From an uncultured Streptococcus sp. (GTDB lineage Bacteria; Bacillota; Bacilli; Lactobacillales; Streptococcaceae): 17,180 nt of DNA. Positions 7,703-14,611 of this stretch are shown one piece after another. The DNA is taken from positions 1-17,180 of the forward strand of contig NZ_CALHWC010000228.1 in NCBI RefSeq assembly GCF_938036805.1. Direction: 5' to 3'. Under the pieces are notes generated by a model. The model did no database searches and was not told the DNA's origin. It saw only the letters and a list, made by a program, of their open reading frames with translations. The position numbers were made by a program, and so were the translations under genes. How positions within the stretch are numbered: position 1 is the first letter of the stretch; the number at the start of each line of letters is the position of its first letter.

Positions 7703-7840
7703 GCTAGGCCTCTCACTACCCGTTACGACGGAAAGTTTTACGAATCGATAATATTCGTAAAACTTTACTAGTGGAGCGCCTAGCCAAGTTCCATAGAAAC
7801 TTGGCGTTAGTTACTTAGATTGTTACACAATCAAGTAACT
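7703..7840 (-). repeat. Three consecutive hairpins between prfC and corA
   Basis: Read on the minus strand after the prfC stop: hairpin 1 (7809-7840) is a 14-bp stem with one bulged base and a 3-base loop. Hairpin 2 (7783-7805) is an 8-bp stem GCCAAGTT/AACTTGGC. Hairpin 3 (7703-7784) has an outer arm GCTAGGC/GCCTAGC (with further ACTA/TAGT pairing) enclosing a perfect 13-bp inverted repeat (7732-7744 with 7754-7766). None is followed by a U-run, so they are not ordinary terminators. A CGCCAA repeat (7801-7806 and 7841-7846) offers hairpin 2 an alternative partner. They may be a leader RNA, an mRNA processing site or a small palindromic repeat element. I do not recognise BOX or RUP. Confidence 0.75.
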
Positions 7841-7848
7841 TTGGCGAT

Positions 7849-9393
7849 CTACATCTTCTCTTCTAACTCTACATCTGGATATTTATCCGCAAACCAGCGG
7901 AGGGCAAAGTCATTTTCAAAGAGGAAGACTGGTTGGTCGAAACGGTCCTTGGCCAAGATATTGCGACTTGAGGACATGCGCTCGTCTAAGTCCTCTGGCT
8001 TGATCCAACGAACTGTCTTTTTACCCATTGGGCTCATAACCACTTCTGCATTGTACTCGCCTTCCATGCGGTGTTTAAAGACTTCAAACTGGAGTTGGCC
8101 GACGGCGCCCAGCATGTACTCGCCTGTTTGGTAATTCTTATAAAGCTGAATGGCTCCCTCTTGAACCAACTGCTCAATCCCCTTGTGGAAGGATTTTTGC
8201 TTCATGACGTTCTTAGCAGAAACTTTCATGAAAATCTCAGGTGTAAAGGTGGGCAATGGTTCAAATTCAAACTTATTTTTTCCAACCGTCAAGGTGTCCC
8301 CAACTTGATAAGTACCGGTATCGTAAACTCCGATAATATCTCCTGCTACGGCATTGGTTACATTCTCACGACTTTCCGCCATAAACTGAGTAACATTCGA
8401 CAGTTTGGCAGTCTTACCAGTACGAGGCAGGTTGACACTCATGCCACGCTCAAATTCACCCGATACGATACGGACAAAAGCGATACGGTCTCGGTGACGA
8501 GGATCCATGTTGGCTTGGATTTTAAAGACAAATCCTGAGAAATCCTTATCATAAGGATCCACAATTTCGCCATCTGTCTTCTTGTGACCATGCGGTTCTG
8601 GCGCAAACTTGAGGAAGGTCTCAAGGAAGGTCTGCACTCCAAAGTTAGTCAAGGCTGAGCCAAAGAAGACAGGAGTTAGCTCACCAGCTAAAATAGCTTC
8701 CTCTGAGAACTCATTTCCTGCTTCCTTCAAAAGCTCAATATCATCTTTTACTTGTTCATAGAATGGGTTGCTAGCAAAGAGTTTATCGCCATCTTCCAGA
8801 CTAGCAAAACGCTCATCCCCTTTATAGAGCTCCAAGCGTTGGTTATAGAGGTCGTACAAGCCTTCAAAGGCTTTCCCCATCCCGATTGGCCAGTTCATCG
8901 GGTAGCTCGCAATCCCCAAGACTTCTTCCAACTCTTGCAAGAGGTCCAGTGGCTCACGTCCGTCACGGTCCAGCTTATTCATAAAGGTAAAGACTGGAAT
9001 ACCACGGTGTTTAACAACTTCAAACAATTTCTTGGTTTGGGCCTCGATACCCTTGGCAGAATCCACGACCATGACCGCAGCATCCACCGCCATCAAGGTC
9101 CGATAGGTATCTTCTGAGAAGTCCTCGTGCCCTGGTGTGTCTAGGATGTTCACGCGTTTGCCATCGTAGTCAAATTGCATAACAGATGAAGTTACCGAAA
9201 TTCCACGTTGTTTCTCGATATCCATCCAGTCAGACTTGGCAAAAGTCCCTGTTTTCTTTCCTTTTACAGTACCAGCCTCACGAATCTCGCCTCCAAAGTA
9301 GAGCAACTGCTCAGTGATGGTTGTTTTCCCCGCGTCCGGGTGGGAAATAATGGCAAAGGTGCGGCGTTTCTTAATTTCTTCTTGTAAAGTCAT
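7849..9393 (-). CDS. prfC: Peptide chain release factor 3
   Basis: RF3 is a cytoplasmic translational GTPase that removes RF1/RF2 from the ribosome after peptide release. The 514-residue product is the normal length. The GTPase motifs are plain: G1 SHPDAGKTT (17-25), the switch I region [11 protein letters not shown] (60-70), G3 DTPGHE (85-90) and G4 MNKLD (138-142). The later domains follow the RF3 pattern (for example [15 protein letters not shown] near the C-terminus). Its leader is about 80 bases from a strong promoter. The ribosome site is a weak purine-rich stretch (GAAAGAGAAGAAG) rather than GGAGG. No intrinsic terminator follows; three hairpins and corA do. Confidence 0.97.
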   Translation of the reverse strand: MTLQEEIKKRRTFAIISHPDAGKTTITEQLLYFGGEIREAGTVKGKKTGTFAKSDWMDIEKQRGISVTSSVMQFDYDGKRVNILDTPGHEDFSEDTYRTLMAVDAAVMVVDSAKGIEAQTKKLFEVVKHRGIPVFTFMNKLDRDGREPLDLLQELEEVLGIASYPMNWPIGMGKAFEGLYDLYNQRLELYKGDERFASLEDGDKLFASNPFYEQVKDDIELLKEAGNEFSEEAILAGELTPVFFGSALTNFGVQTFLETFLKFAPEPHGHKKTDGEIVDPYDKDFSGFVFKIQANMDPRHRDRIAFVRIVSGEFERGMSVNLPRTGKTAKLSNVTQFMAESRENVTNAVAGDIIGVYDTGTYQVGDTLTVGKNKFEFEPLPTFTPEIFMKVSAKNVMKQKSFHKGIEQLVQEGAIQLYKNYQTGEYMLGAVGQLQFEVFKHRMEGEYNAEVVMSPMGKKTVRWIKPEDLDERMSSSRNILAKDRFDQPVFLFENDFALRWFADKYPDVELEEKM

Positions 9394-9481
9394 CTTCTTC
9401 TCTTTCTTTCATTTTAGGATAATGGTGAATGTCAGTATTTTTTATTTTACATTGGAATATTCTAATCCTTTCAACCTACCT

Positions 9482-9510
9482 ATTATAGCGGATTTAGCGC
9501 TTTTTTTCAA
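9482..9510 (-). promoter_or_regulatory. Promoter of prfC
   Basis: TTGAAA (9505-9510) and TATAAT (9482-9487) on the minus strand are exactly 17 bases apart, a near-consensus vegetative promoter. It is the best-matching promoter in the window. The predicted leader of about 80 bases carries no large hairpin. Confidence 0.88.
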
Positions 9511-9522
9511 TTATATAAGAAA

Positions 9523-9548
9523 GATAAAAATCGCCCTTTCCAGCGATT
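9523..9548 (-). terminator. Second terminator-like hairpin upstream of prfC
   Basis: AATCGC/GCGATT (9529-9534 with 9543-9548), with one more wobble pair, is followed by UUUUUAUC on the minus strand. It lies between the YwaF-pair terminator and the prfC promoter, so it is probably a backup stop that insulates prfC. Confidence 0.6.
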
Positions 9549-9639
9549 CTATTCTTTATATTTGGCTAACTTGTCTTAAAATCTGACAATGACACTGCTA
9601 AAGATAAAAATTACATAGATTAAGATTAAAGTAAGATTT

Positions 9640-9672
9640 AAAGAAAAGTCCTGCCAAATAAACTTGACAGGA
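9640..9672 (-). terminator. Terminator after the YwaF-like pair
   Basis: An 8-bp stem with one wobble pair (9649-9656 with 9665-9672), 8-base loop, is followed by CUUUUCUUU on the minus strand, 16 bases after the stop. The 295 bases from here to prfC otherwise hold AT-rich sequence, a second hairpin and the prfC promoter; I see no gene in them. Confidence 0.88.
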
Positions 9673-9688
9673 GCTATAACATTCAATA

Positions 9689-10369
9689 TTAAACAATTTC
9701 CAGTTGTTTTTTCCACCGTTTCTTAAATACTTCATCAAAAAGAAGCAAGGTAGCGGACAAAATAATCGACACAGCTAGATATTTTACTAAAAGATTGTGC
9801 TGACTGATAAAAGGTGGGCTTTTTAGCAGACCGTAATTTCCACCCGTCACTTGATTGACGCCGACAAGAAAGGCATCGAGCACAAAAGTATAGAGAACAA
9901 TCATGTATTTCTTGAGTTGGGTCTTGTCGTAGTGATTCATCAGATAAATAAGGGAATTGACTAAGAGCGCATAGTGACCAATCAGGAAAGAAAAGCTGGT
10001 AATGTGTGGGAAATCATAAGGATCAAAGACTGGATAGCCAAGTGCAAAGACTGCTCCGCTGGCTCCTAAGAGGGCGAAATACTGCTTGCTAGGCCATTTA
10101 TCTGGCAGAAAGACCACCGCAAACATGGCCAAACGGCAATGGTACAGAGGCAGACTATTTGCCAGAGGAAGCTGAAAACCCACATACCAACTATAAAGAA
10201 CTACCAGTTGGCACAACTGAAGAATTTTCATGCTTTTGATAAAGCTAGGATTCTTATGGTATTTTATCGATGCGTAGACAGACAGCAAAAGCAATGCCAT
10301 CATCAAAGAGTAGGCCAAAGCTGAAACAAAGGGTGGTTCAGTTTGGTTGGTAGTCAAAAAATGATGCAT
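9689..10369 (-). CDS. YwaF/TIGR02206 family integral membrane protein, copy 2
   Basis: A 226-residue hydrophobic protein with about six membrane segments and no enzyme motif. It matches the TIGR02206 (B. subtilis YwaF) family, whose function is unknown. Conserved-looking stretches are LPLYHCRLAMFAVV (73-86), LPDKWPSKQYFALLG (88-102), YPVFDPYDFPHIT (112-124), IGHYALL (130-136) and GNYGLLKSPP (about 177-186). The His and Asp residues within or next to membrane segments could be functional but this is inference. The tail is basic (KKRWKKQ). An AAAGGA ribosome site precedes the ATG. It is a clear paralogue of the gene 108 bases upstream, with no terminator between them, and a terminator follows. 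Confidence 0.82.
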   Translation of the reverse strand: MHHFLTTNQTEPPFVSALAYSLMMALLLLSVYASIKYHKNPSFIKSMKILQLCQLVVLYSWYVGFQLPLANSLPLYHCRLAMFAVVFLPDKWPSKQYFALLGASGAVFALGYPVFDPYDFPHITSFSFLIGHYALLVNSLIYLMNHYDKTQLKKYMIVLYTFVLDAFLVGVNQVTGGNYGLLKSPPFISQHNLLVKYLAVSIILSATLLLFDEVFKKRWKKQLEIV

Positions 10370-10477
10370 CCAGTTTCCTTTCTACTTCTAAAATCTGTAT
10401 GTTCAAACTCCCAGTCAGATTGAAAATCTAGGCAGAATTTTCCTAGTTGCTAGAGAAATCATTTCCTCTTCCAATCT

Positions 10478-11170
10478 TTATTGAGTCAATCGCTCTGTCT
10501 GTCTTTCCTTCATTTCTTTGAACAAGTAAGAAAATAGAAGCAAGGCCGTCGCTAAGACCACAGACACGATCATATAATTCCCAAGCATACCATGATCCCC
10601 CACCAGAGGCGGATCCTTTAAGAAACCGTAGTTTCCTCCGAATGCAATATTTCCAAGCAAGATGAGGAAATCTAAGCCAAAGGTAATTTCTATGATACGT
10701 CGATAGGACAGATTAAATCTATCATAATGCTTCATCAGGTAGATAATCGAATTGCCTAACAAAGCCAAATGACCGATGAAAAACGAAAATAGCGTGATAT
10801 GCGGAAATGAATAGGGATCCAAAATCGGATAAACAATGGCGCAAATCGGTCCAAATACTCCCAATAAGGCAAAATATTGCTTATAGGCTACTTTATCTGG
10901 CAGTAGCAAGACAGCAAACATAGCGACTCGGCAATGGTATAAGGGGAGACTCTCCGACAAAGGCTCCTGAATAGCCAAGTACCAGCCATACAAAGAGACT
11001 AATTGCACAATTTGGGCAACTCTAAAAAAAGTCTGCACTTTCTTTTGCTCAAAATAACGACTAGCAACATAGATGACGGACACTAGGCTCATCATGAGCA
11101 GAATATAAGCAAAAGGCGTCATCACAGGCGGTTCTGTTTTGTGACTAGTAAAAAAATCTAGTAAATTCAT
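10478..11170 (-). CDS. YwaF/TIGR02206 family integral membrane protein, copy 1
   Basis: A 230-residue membrane protein with the same plan as its downstream neighbour. Shared blocks include TEPP near the N-terminus, ESLPLYHCRVAMFAVLLLPDK, KQYFALLG, YPILDPYSFPHIT, FFIGHLALLGNS and GGNYGFLKDPP. The two differ at many other positions, so this is an old rather than recent duplication. About six membrane segments, no signal peptide beyond the first one, charged C-terminal tail. The ribosome site is poor (AGGATG about 12 bases upstream). The 118-base gap to murF shows no convincing terminator or promoter, so it may be read with murF. Function unknown; a wall or envelope role is suggested only by the neighbours. 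Confidence 0.82.
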   Translation of the reverse strand: MNLLDFFTSHKTEPPVMTPFAYILLMMSLVSVIYVASRYFEQKKVQTFFRVAQIVQLVSLYGWYLAIQEPLSESLPLYHCRVAMFAVLLLPDKVAYKQYFALLGVFGPICAIVYPILDPYSFPHITLFSFFIGHLALLGNSIIYLMKHYDRFNLSYRRIIEITFGLDFLILLGNIAFGGNYGFLKDPPLVGDHGMLGNYMIVSVVLATALLLFSYLFKEMKERQTERLTQ

Positions 11171-11288
11171 CTTTCAAATTTTCATCCTAATACATAATTT
11201 TTAAAGACACTGAGCTTGTTCTTCCTAGCAAAGTCCTTCATTTCTTTTCAAAAAGTTTTTCAGTTGTCTATCTAGACTAGAGGAAATA

Positions 11289-12662
11289 TCAGTTGTCCAC
11301 ATGCTCCAAGGCCTCCACTAGTTTATCCAACTTCATTGAATTACTGCCCTTGAGCAAGATTTGGTCGGCTGATTGCAACCAAGTCTTAACGGTCTTGGCC
11401 AAATCTTCAAATTGATCCTTGTCAGCATTTTTAACAAAATAATGCACTCGATTTGGTGGGTAGATTTCCCGAGCATAGACGTAGAGGGCTTCCATATCCT
11501 CTCCATAGAGGAAAAGGTCAGTAATAATCTCAGGGTTAAGACTGGTAATCATGGCTCCGTGCATCAGCTTGGAGTCAGCTCCCAGCTCCTTCATATCGGC
11601 TAAGACTGCAGCCTTGCGGCCGCCTTGAGTGGCTGGAATCGTTGAGAAGGTCTCAAGAATCAAGCGCATGGCTGTTGGATTAGCATTGTAGACATCTGAC
11701 AGGATATCGGCCCCATTAGCCGCCTTCTTCCACTCGGTTCGATTGCGGGTCAATTCCAGCTGGGCAAAAGCCTGACGAATCGCCGACTCACTGACACCCT
11801 CTTGCAAGGCTACGTAAGAGGCGATCATGGCGTTGGTCGCATTGTATTTGCCAGTCACAGGTAAGTCAATCGCCTGCTCCAGAAAATTCGCTTCAAAGGT
11901 CAAATTATCCTTGCGCTCTTCTAGACGAGTCAGACAAATATCTGCATCGGGACCAAAGCGAACTACTTTTTGCTGGTCTGGCAGAAAATCATTGACGATC
12001 TTATCAGCCGGAGCCAAGAGCAGGCCACCTTTCTTCATGCCATCCGCAATCTGCATCTTACCTTTAGCAATCTCTGTACGGCTTCCGAAAAATTCTAAAT
12101 GAGCTTCACCAATCAAGGTCACAATGCCAGTCTTTGGCTTGGCAATTTCAGACAGAAGATGGATATCCCCCAAGTGGTCCTGACCCATTTCCAAAACTAG
12201 CTTTTCTGTGTCATCTGGCATGTGGAGCACCGTGTAGGGCAGACCGATTTCATTATTATAGTTTCCTTGAGTTTTATAGGTTTTGTAGCTAGTAGCCAAT
12301 AGCTGAGCCAGCATATCCTTGGTCGTGGTCTTCCCATTGGAGCCTGTCACAGCGAGCACATCTACACCTGTCTTTTCCAGATAGTATTGAGCCAAGCCTT
12401 GAAAGGCCGCTAGCACATCATCGACCAAGACATAAGGTCCTTCTGCTACTGGACGCTCAGACAAGGTAGCCGCAGCTCCCTGAGCGAAGGCTGTCGCGAT
12501 AAAGTCATGGCCGTCACGCGCCCCCTTGAGCGGGATAAAAAGATCCCCCGTCTCAATCAAACGGCTGTCAAATTCAGCATTTCTAAAAGTCACATTTTCA
12601 AACTGACTGACATCATTTTTGGCAGCCAAGACTTCTGCTATTTCATATAAATCTAATTTCAT
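11289..12662 (-). CDS. murF: UDP-MurNAc-tripeptide:D-Ala-D-Ala ligase
   Basis: MurF adds the D-Ala-D-Ala dipeptide to UDP-MurNAc-tripeptide, the last cytoplasmic step in making the wall precursor. The 457-residue product is full length. Motifs: N-terminal substrate domain with FDSRLIETGDLFIPLKGARDGH (31-52), the Mur ligase P-loop VTGSNGKTTTKD (105-116), TQGNYNNEIGLP (131-142), and the C-terminal domain with LSDVYNANPTAM and a final KGSNSMKLDKLVE. The N-terminus MKLDLYEIAEVLAAKNDVS fits the streptococcal MurF, supporting this ATG although the ribosome site is weak (GAG about 9 bases upstream). It follows ddl, which makes its substrate, across a 104-base gap holding a promoter and a long hairpin. 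Confidence 0.97.
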   Translation of the reverse strand: MKLDLYEIAEVLAAKNDVSQFENVTFRNAEFDSRLIETGDLFIPLKGARDGHDFIATAFAQGAAATLSERPVAEGPYVLVDDVLAAFQGLAQYYLEKTGVDVLAVTGSNGKTTTKDMLAQLLATSYKTYKTQGNYNNEIGLPYTVLHMPDDTEKLVLEMGQDHLGDIHLLSEIAKPKTGIVTLIGEAHLEFFGSRTEIAKGKMQIADGMKKGGLLLAPADKIVNDFLPDQQKVVRFGPDADICLTRLEERKDNLTFEANFLEQAIDLPVTGKYNATNAMIASYVALQEGVSESAIRQAFAQLELTRNRTEWKKAANGADILSDVYNANPTAMRLILETFSTIPATQGGRKAAVLADMKELGADSKLMHGAMITSLNPEIITDLFLYGEDMEALYVYAREIYPPNRVHYFVKNADKDQFEDLAKTVKTWLQSADQILLKGSNSMKLDKLVEALEHVDN

Positions 12663-12691
12663 ATTTTTAACTCATTTTTACGCTTTTTCCC

Positions 12692-12752
12692 CAAAAAGAA
12701 GGGATTGAGGCCAGACTAAATATTAAAAGTTCAGTCTGTCATCTCAGTCCCT
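12692..12752 (-). terminator. Long terminator-like hairpin between ddl and murF
   Basis: AGGGATTGAG..CAGACT (12700-12717) and its imperfect complement (12733-12752) form two stacked helices of about 10 and 6 bp separated by a small internal loop, with a 15-base AT-rich loop. On the minus strand it ends in CCCU UCUUUUU, as an intrinsic terminator would. It could end the ddl transcript, or act as an attenuator in the murF leader, since a promoter sits just upstream of it. Confidence 0.75.
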
Positions 12753-12754
12753 CC

Positions 12755-12765
12755 ATTATATCATA
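12755..12765 (-). promoter_or_regulatory. Extended -10 promoter for murF
   Basis: The minus strand reads TATGA then TATAAT (12755-12760), a consensus extended -10 two bases after the ddl stop; no convincing -35. Its predicted start would fall at the first bases of the long hairpin, so the murF leader would begin with that structure. Confidence 0.6.
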
Positions 12766-12766
12766 A

Positions 12767-13813
12767 TTATAAAAGATGCGCTTCTCTCTTAGCAAAAGCC
12801 TCTTCAGCTAGATTTACCAATTTCTCAATCAACTCAGAATAAGGCAGTCCCATATTTTCCCAGAGCAGGGGATACATAGACCATTGGGTAAATCCAGGCA
12901 TGGTGTTGAGCTCATTGAGGAAGATGTCCCCCTCTTCGGTGTAAAAGAAATCACAGCGAGCCAATCCCTGTCCGCCCAAGGCACGAAAGGCTGTCTCAGC
13001 ATTCGTACGCATGACTGAAATAACCTCGTCTGAGATTTTTGCAGGAATATCCATGGTAATCTTATTGTCAATATACTTGGCTTCATAGTCGTAGAAAGCC
13101 ACATCTTTGACCACTTCGCCCGGCAAGGTACTCTTAACGTCATAATTTCCTAAGAGACCAACCTCAATCTCACGCGCATTGACTCCCTGCTCAACCAAGA
13201 CACGGCTGTCGTACTTGAAGGCCAAATCCAATGCTGCCCGCAGCTCCTCTTGATTATCAGACTTAGAAATACCGACACTAGAGCCCATGTTAGACGGTTT
13301 GGTAAAAATCGGATAAGTCAATTTTTCTTCGATTTCGGCAATTTTTTCTTCCAGATTTTCACCCTCAATCACTGCTACATAAGGAACCTGTGGGATTCCA
13401 GCAGATTCCAGAATACGTTTGGTAGTGATTTTGTCCATGGCAACACTGGAAGACAAGATATTGCAGCCCACATAAGGAAGGCGCAGCACTTCAAGAAAGC
13501 CTTGGATAGAGCCATCCTCGCCCATAGGTCCATGAAGAACAGGAAAGACAACTGCATTTTCCTCATAAATGTCACTCGGTTTGACTTGCTGTGAAAGATC
13601 AACCGTTGCATTGGTCATGAGCTTTTCATCTGTAGCTGGTTTTTCTGTAAATTCCTGCGTTTTGATAAAATCGCCAGCTTTTGTGATGAAATAAGTCTTG
13701 ACAGAAAATTTGTCATAGTTGATAGCTCGCATGACACTCTCAGCCGACAAGACTGAAACTTCTCGCTCAGCGCTGCGGCCACCGTATAGTAAAATCAAGG
13801 TTTGTTTGACCAT
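12767..13813 (-). CDS. ddl: D-alanine--D-alanine ligase
   Basis: Ddl joins two D-alanines with ATP in the cytoplasm, supplying MurF. The 348-residue product has an ATP-grasp fold: N-terminal [10 protein letters not shown] (11-20), HGPMGEDG (94-101), [10 protein letters not shown] (172-181) for nucleotide and phosphate, and [12 protein letters not shown] (298-309) with the metal-binding Glu and Asn. The omega-loop reads YDYEAKY (241-247); the Tyr is the type that favours D-Ala-D-Ala, whereas D-lactate ligases carry Phe there, so intrinsic vancomycin resistance is not suggested. An AGGA ribosome site lies 9 bases upstream of the ATG. It has its own promoter, downstream of the recR terminator. 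Confidence 0.97.
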   Translation of the reverse strand: MVKQTLILLYGGRSAEREVSVLSAESVMRAINYDKFSVKTYFITKAGDFIKTQEFTEKPATDEKLMTNATVDLSQQVKPSDIYEENAVVFPVLHGPMGEDGSIQGFLEVLRLPYVGCNILSSSVAMDKITTKRILESAGIPQVPYVAVIEGENLEEKIAEIEEKLTYPIFTKPSNMGSSVGISKSDNQEELRAALDLAFKYDSRVLVEQGVNAREIEVGLLGNYDVKSTLPGEVVKDVAFYDYEAKYIDNKITMDIPAKISDEVISVMRTNAETAFRALGGQGLARCDFFYTEEGDIFLNELNTMPGFTQWSMYPLLWENMGLPYSELIEKLVNLAEEAFAKREAHLL

Positions 13814-13881
13814 TATCTTATCCTAACATTTCTAGCTATAAGTTCATTTTGGGTTGCCCCATCTTCTTTTTAGACTGTTTC

Positions 13882-13910
13882 AGTATATCATATTTCCCCG
13901 CATTTTTGAA
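13882..13910 (-). promoter_or_regulatory. Promoter of ddl
   Basis: Minus-strand TTCAAA (13905-13910), 17-base spacer, and TATACT (13882-13887) preceded by TATGA, an extended -10. It overlaps the tail of the recR terminator and gives a leader of about 60 bases. Confidence 0.75.
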
Positions 13911-13911
13911 T

Positions 13912-13952
13912 AGAAAAAAGACTTCCAAAGCTGTTTTTCAGCAGGAAATCTT
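13912..13952 (-). terminator. Terminator after recR
   Basis: An imperfect stem (AAGATTTCC and GCTG paired with CAGC and GGAAGTCTT, 13918-13952) with an A-rich loop is followed by six U residues on the minus strand. It begins 9 bases after the recR stop. Confidence 0.82.
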
Positions 13953-13961
13953 TCTTTCATC

Positions 13962-14558
13962 TTACAATTCTGTCCGATTTTCAATCGCTCGGAGCAGGGT
14001 CACTTCGTCTGCGTATTCGATATCAGCGCCGACAGCCAGTCCGCGGGCCAATCGAGTCACCTTGATACCTGCAGGCTTGAGGACCCGCGAAATATACATA
14101 GAAGTCGCTTCTCCGTCAGCCGTTGCATTGGTAGCCACAATCACTTCCGTCACTTGGTTGTCCATCAAGCGAGTCAAGAGACTCTTAAGGTTGATGTCAT
14201 CTGGTCCTACACCGTTCATAGGGGAGATGAGGCCGTGAAGAACATGATAAAGGCCGTGGTATTCTTGGATATTTTCCATGGCAGACACATCGCGACTATC
14301 CTCAACGATCAAAATCACAGTCTGATCGCGCGTTTGATCCGTACAGATAGCACAAGGATCATCGTCCGTCAGATTGCCACAGATAGAGCAGTAAGTCAGC
14401 TCACGCTTGGCAGCTAGTAGATTTTTGGCGAATTCATTGACATCATCGTCACTCATCCCGATGGTATAAAAGGCCAGACGAGTAGCTGTCTTGATGCCGA
14501 TCCCCGGCAGTTTGGAAAAGCTATCAATCAATTTAGCGATAGGAGTTGGATAAAGCAT
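13962..14558 (-). CDS. recR: Recombination mediator protein RecR
   Basis: RecR acts with RecF/RecO to load RecA at gapped DNA in recombinational repair. The 198-residue product is full length: an N-terminal helix-hairpin-helix ([15 protein letters not shown], 16-30), a four-cysteine zinc site (C57, C60, C69, C72), and a Toprim domain (about 80-175, with VEDSRD and [12 protein letters not shown]), then a C-terminal [10 protein letters not shown]. The start [21 protein letters not shown] is the usual one, yet no Shine-Dalgarno is visible directly before the ATG; a 12-bp hairpin ends 14 bases upstream and an AAAGGA lies on its far side. It follows pbp2b by 53 bases with no terminator, so the two are probably co-transcribed. 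Confidence 0.97.
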   Translation of the reverse strand: MLYPTPIAKLIDSFSKLPGIGIKTATRLAFYTIGMSDDDVNEFAKNLLAAKRELTYCSICGNLTDDDPCAICTDQTRDQTVILIVEDSRDVSAMENIQEYHGLYHVLHGLISPMNGVGPDDINLKSLLTRLMDNQVTEVIVATNATADGEATSMYISRVLKPAGIKVTRLARGLAVGADIEYADEVTLLRAIENRTEL

Positions 14559-14572
14559 TATAGTAATCGTTG

Positions 14573-14603
14573 AGCAGTAAAATCTTGATCTGATTCTACT
14601 GCT
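14573..14603 (-). other. Hairpin between pbp2b and recR
   Basis: AGCAGTAGAATC (14592-14603) and GATTTTACTGCT (14573-14584) on the minus strand form a 12-bp stem with one G-U pair and a 7-base loop. No U-run follows, so it is not a terminator. It may be a processing or stability element, or may shape recR translation. Confidence 0.75.
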
Positions 14604-14611
14604 TTTCCTTT

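Noticed and set aside
7703..7784. Hairpin 3 as a dif-like or phage attachment site
   Set aside because: It does not resemble the streptococcal dif sequence as I recall it, and no integrase or phage gene is nearby.
7841..7846. CGCCAA repeats flanking hairpin 1 as a target-site duplication
   Set aside because: One copy is part of hairpin 2 and the repeat is only 6 bases, so alternative pairing or chance explains it better than insertion.
9376..9417. A 13-codon frame beginning 24 bases upstream of prfC and overlapping its start
   Set aside because: There is no Shine-Dalgarno before its ATG, and the region is a purine-rich stretch that probably serves as the prfC ribosome site.
11171..11288. 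A terminator or promoter between murF and the first YwaF-like gene
   Set aside because: Only a short A/T inverted repeat and a TATTAG-like hexamer are present; neither has a supporting U-run or -35.
12662..12675. A two-codon frame (ATG AGT TAA) just before the murF ATG
   Set aside because: It has no good ribosome site and is short enough to occur by chance in AT-rich sequence; not enough to claim a minimal leader ORF.
13250..13594. A 114-codon plus-strand frame inside ddl
   Set aside because: It lies antisense to a clearly conserved ddl region with all its motifs intact; no ribosome site or family resemblance.
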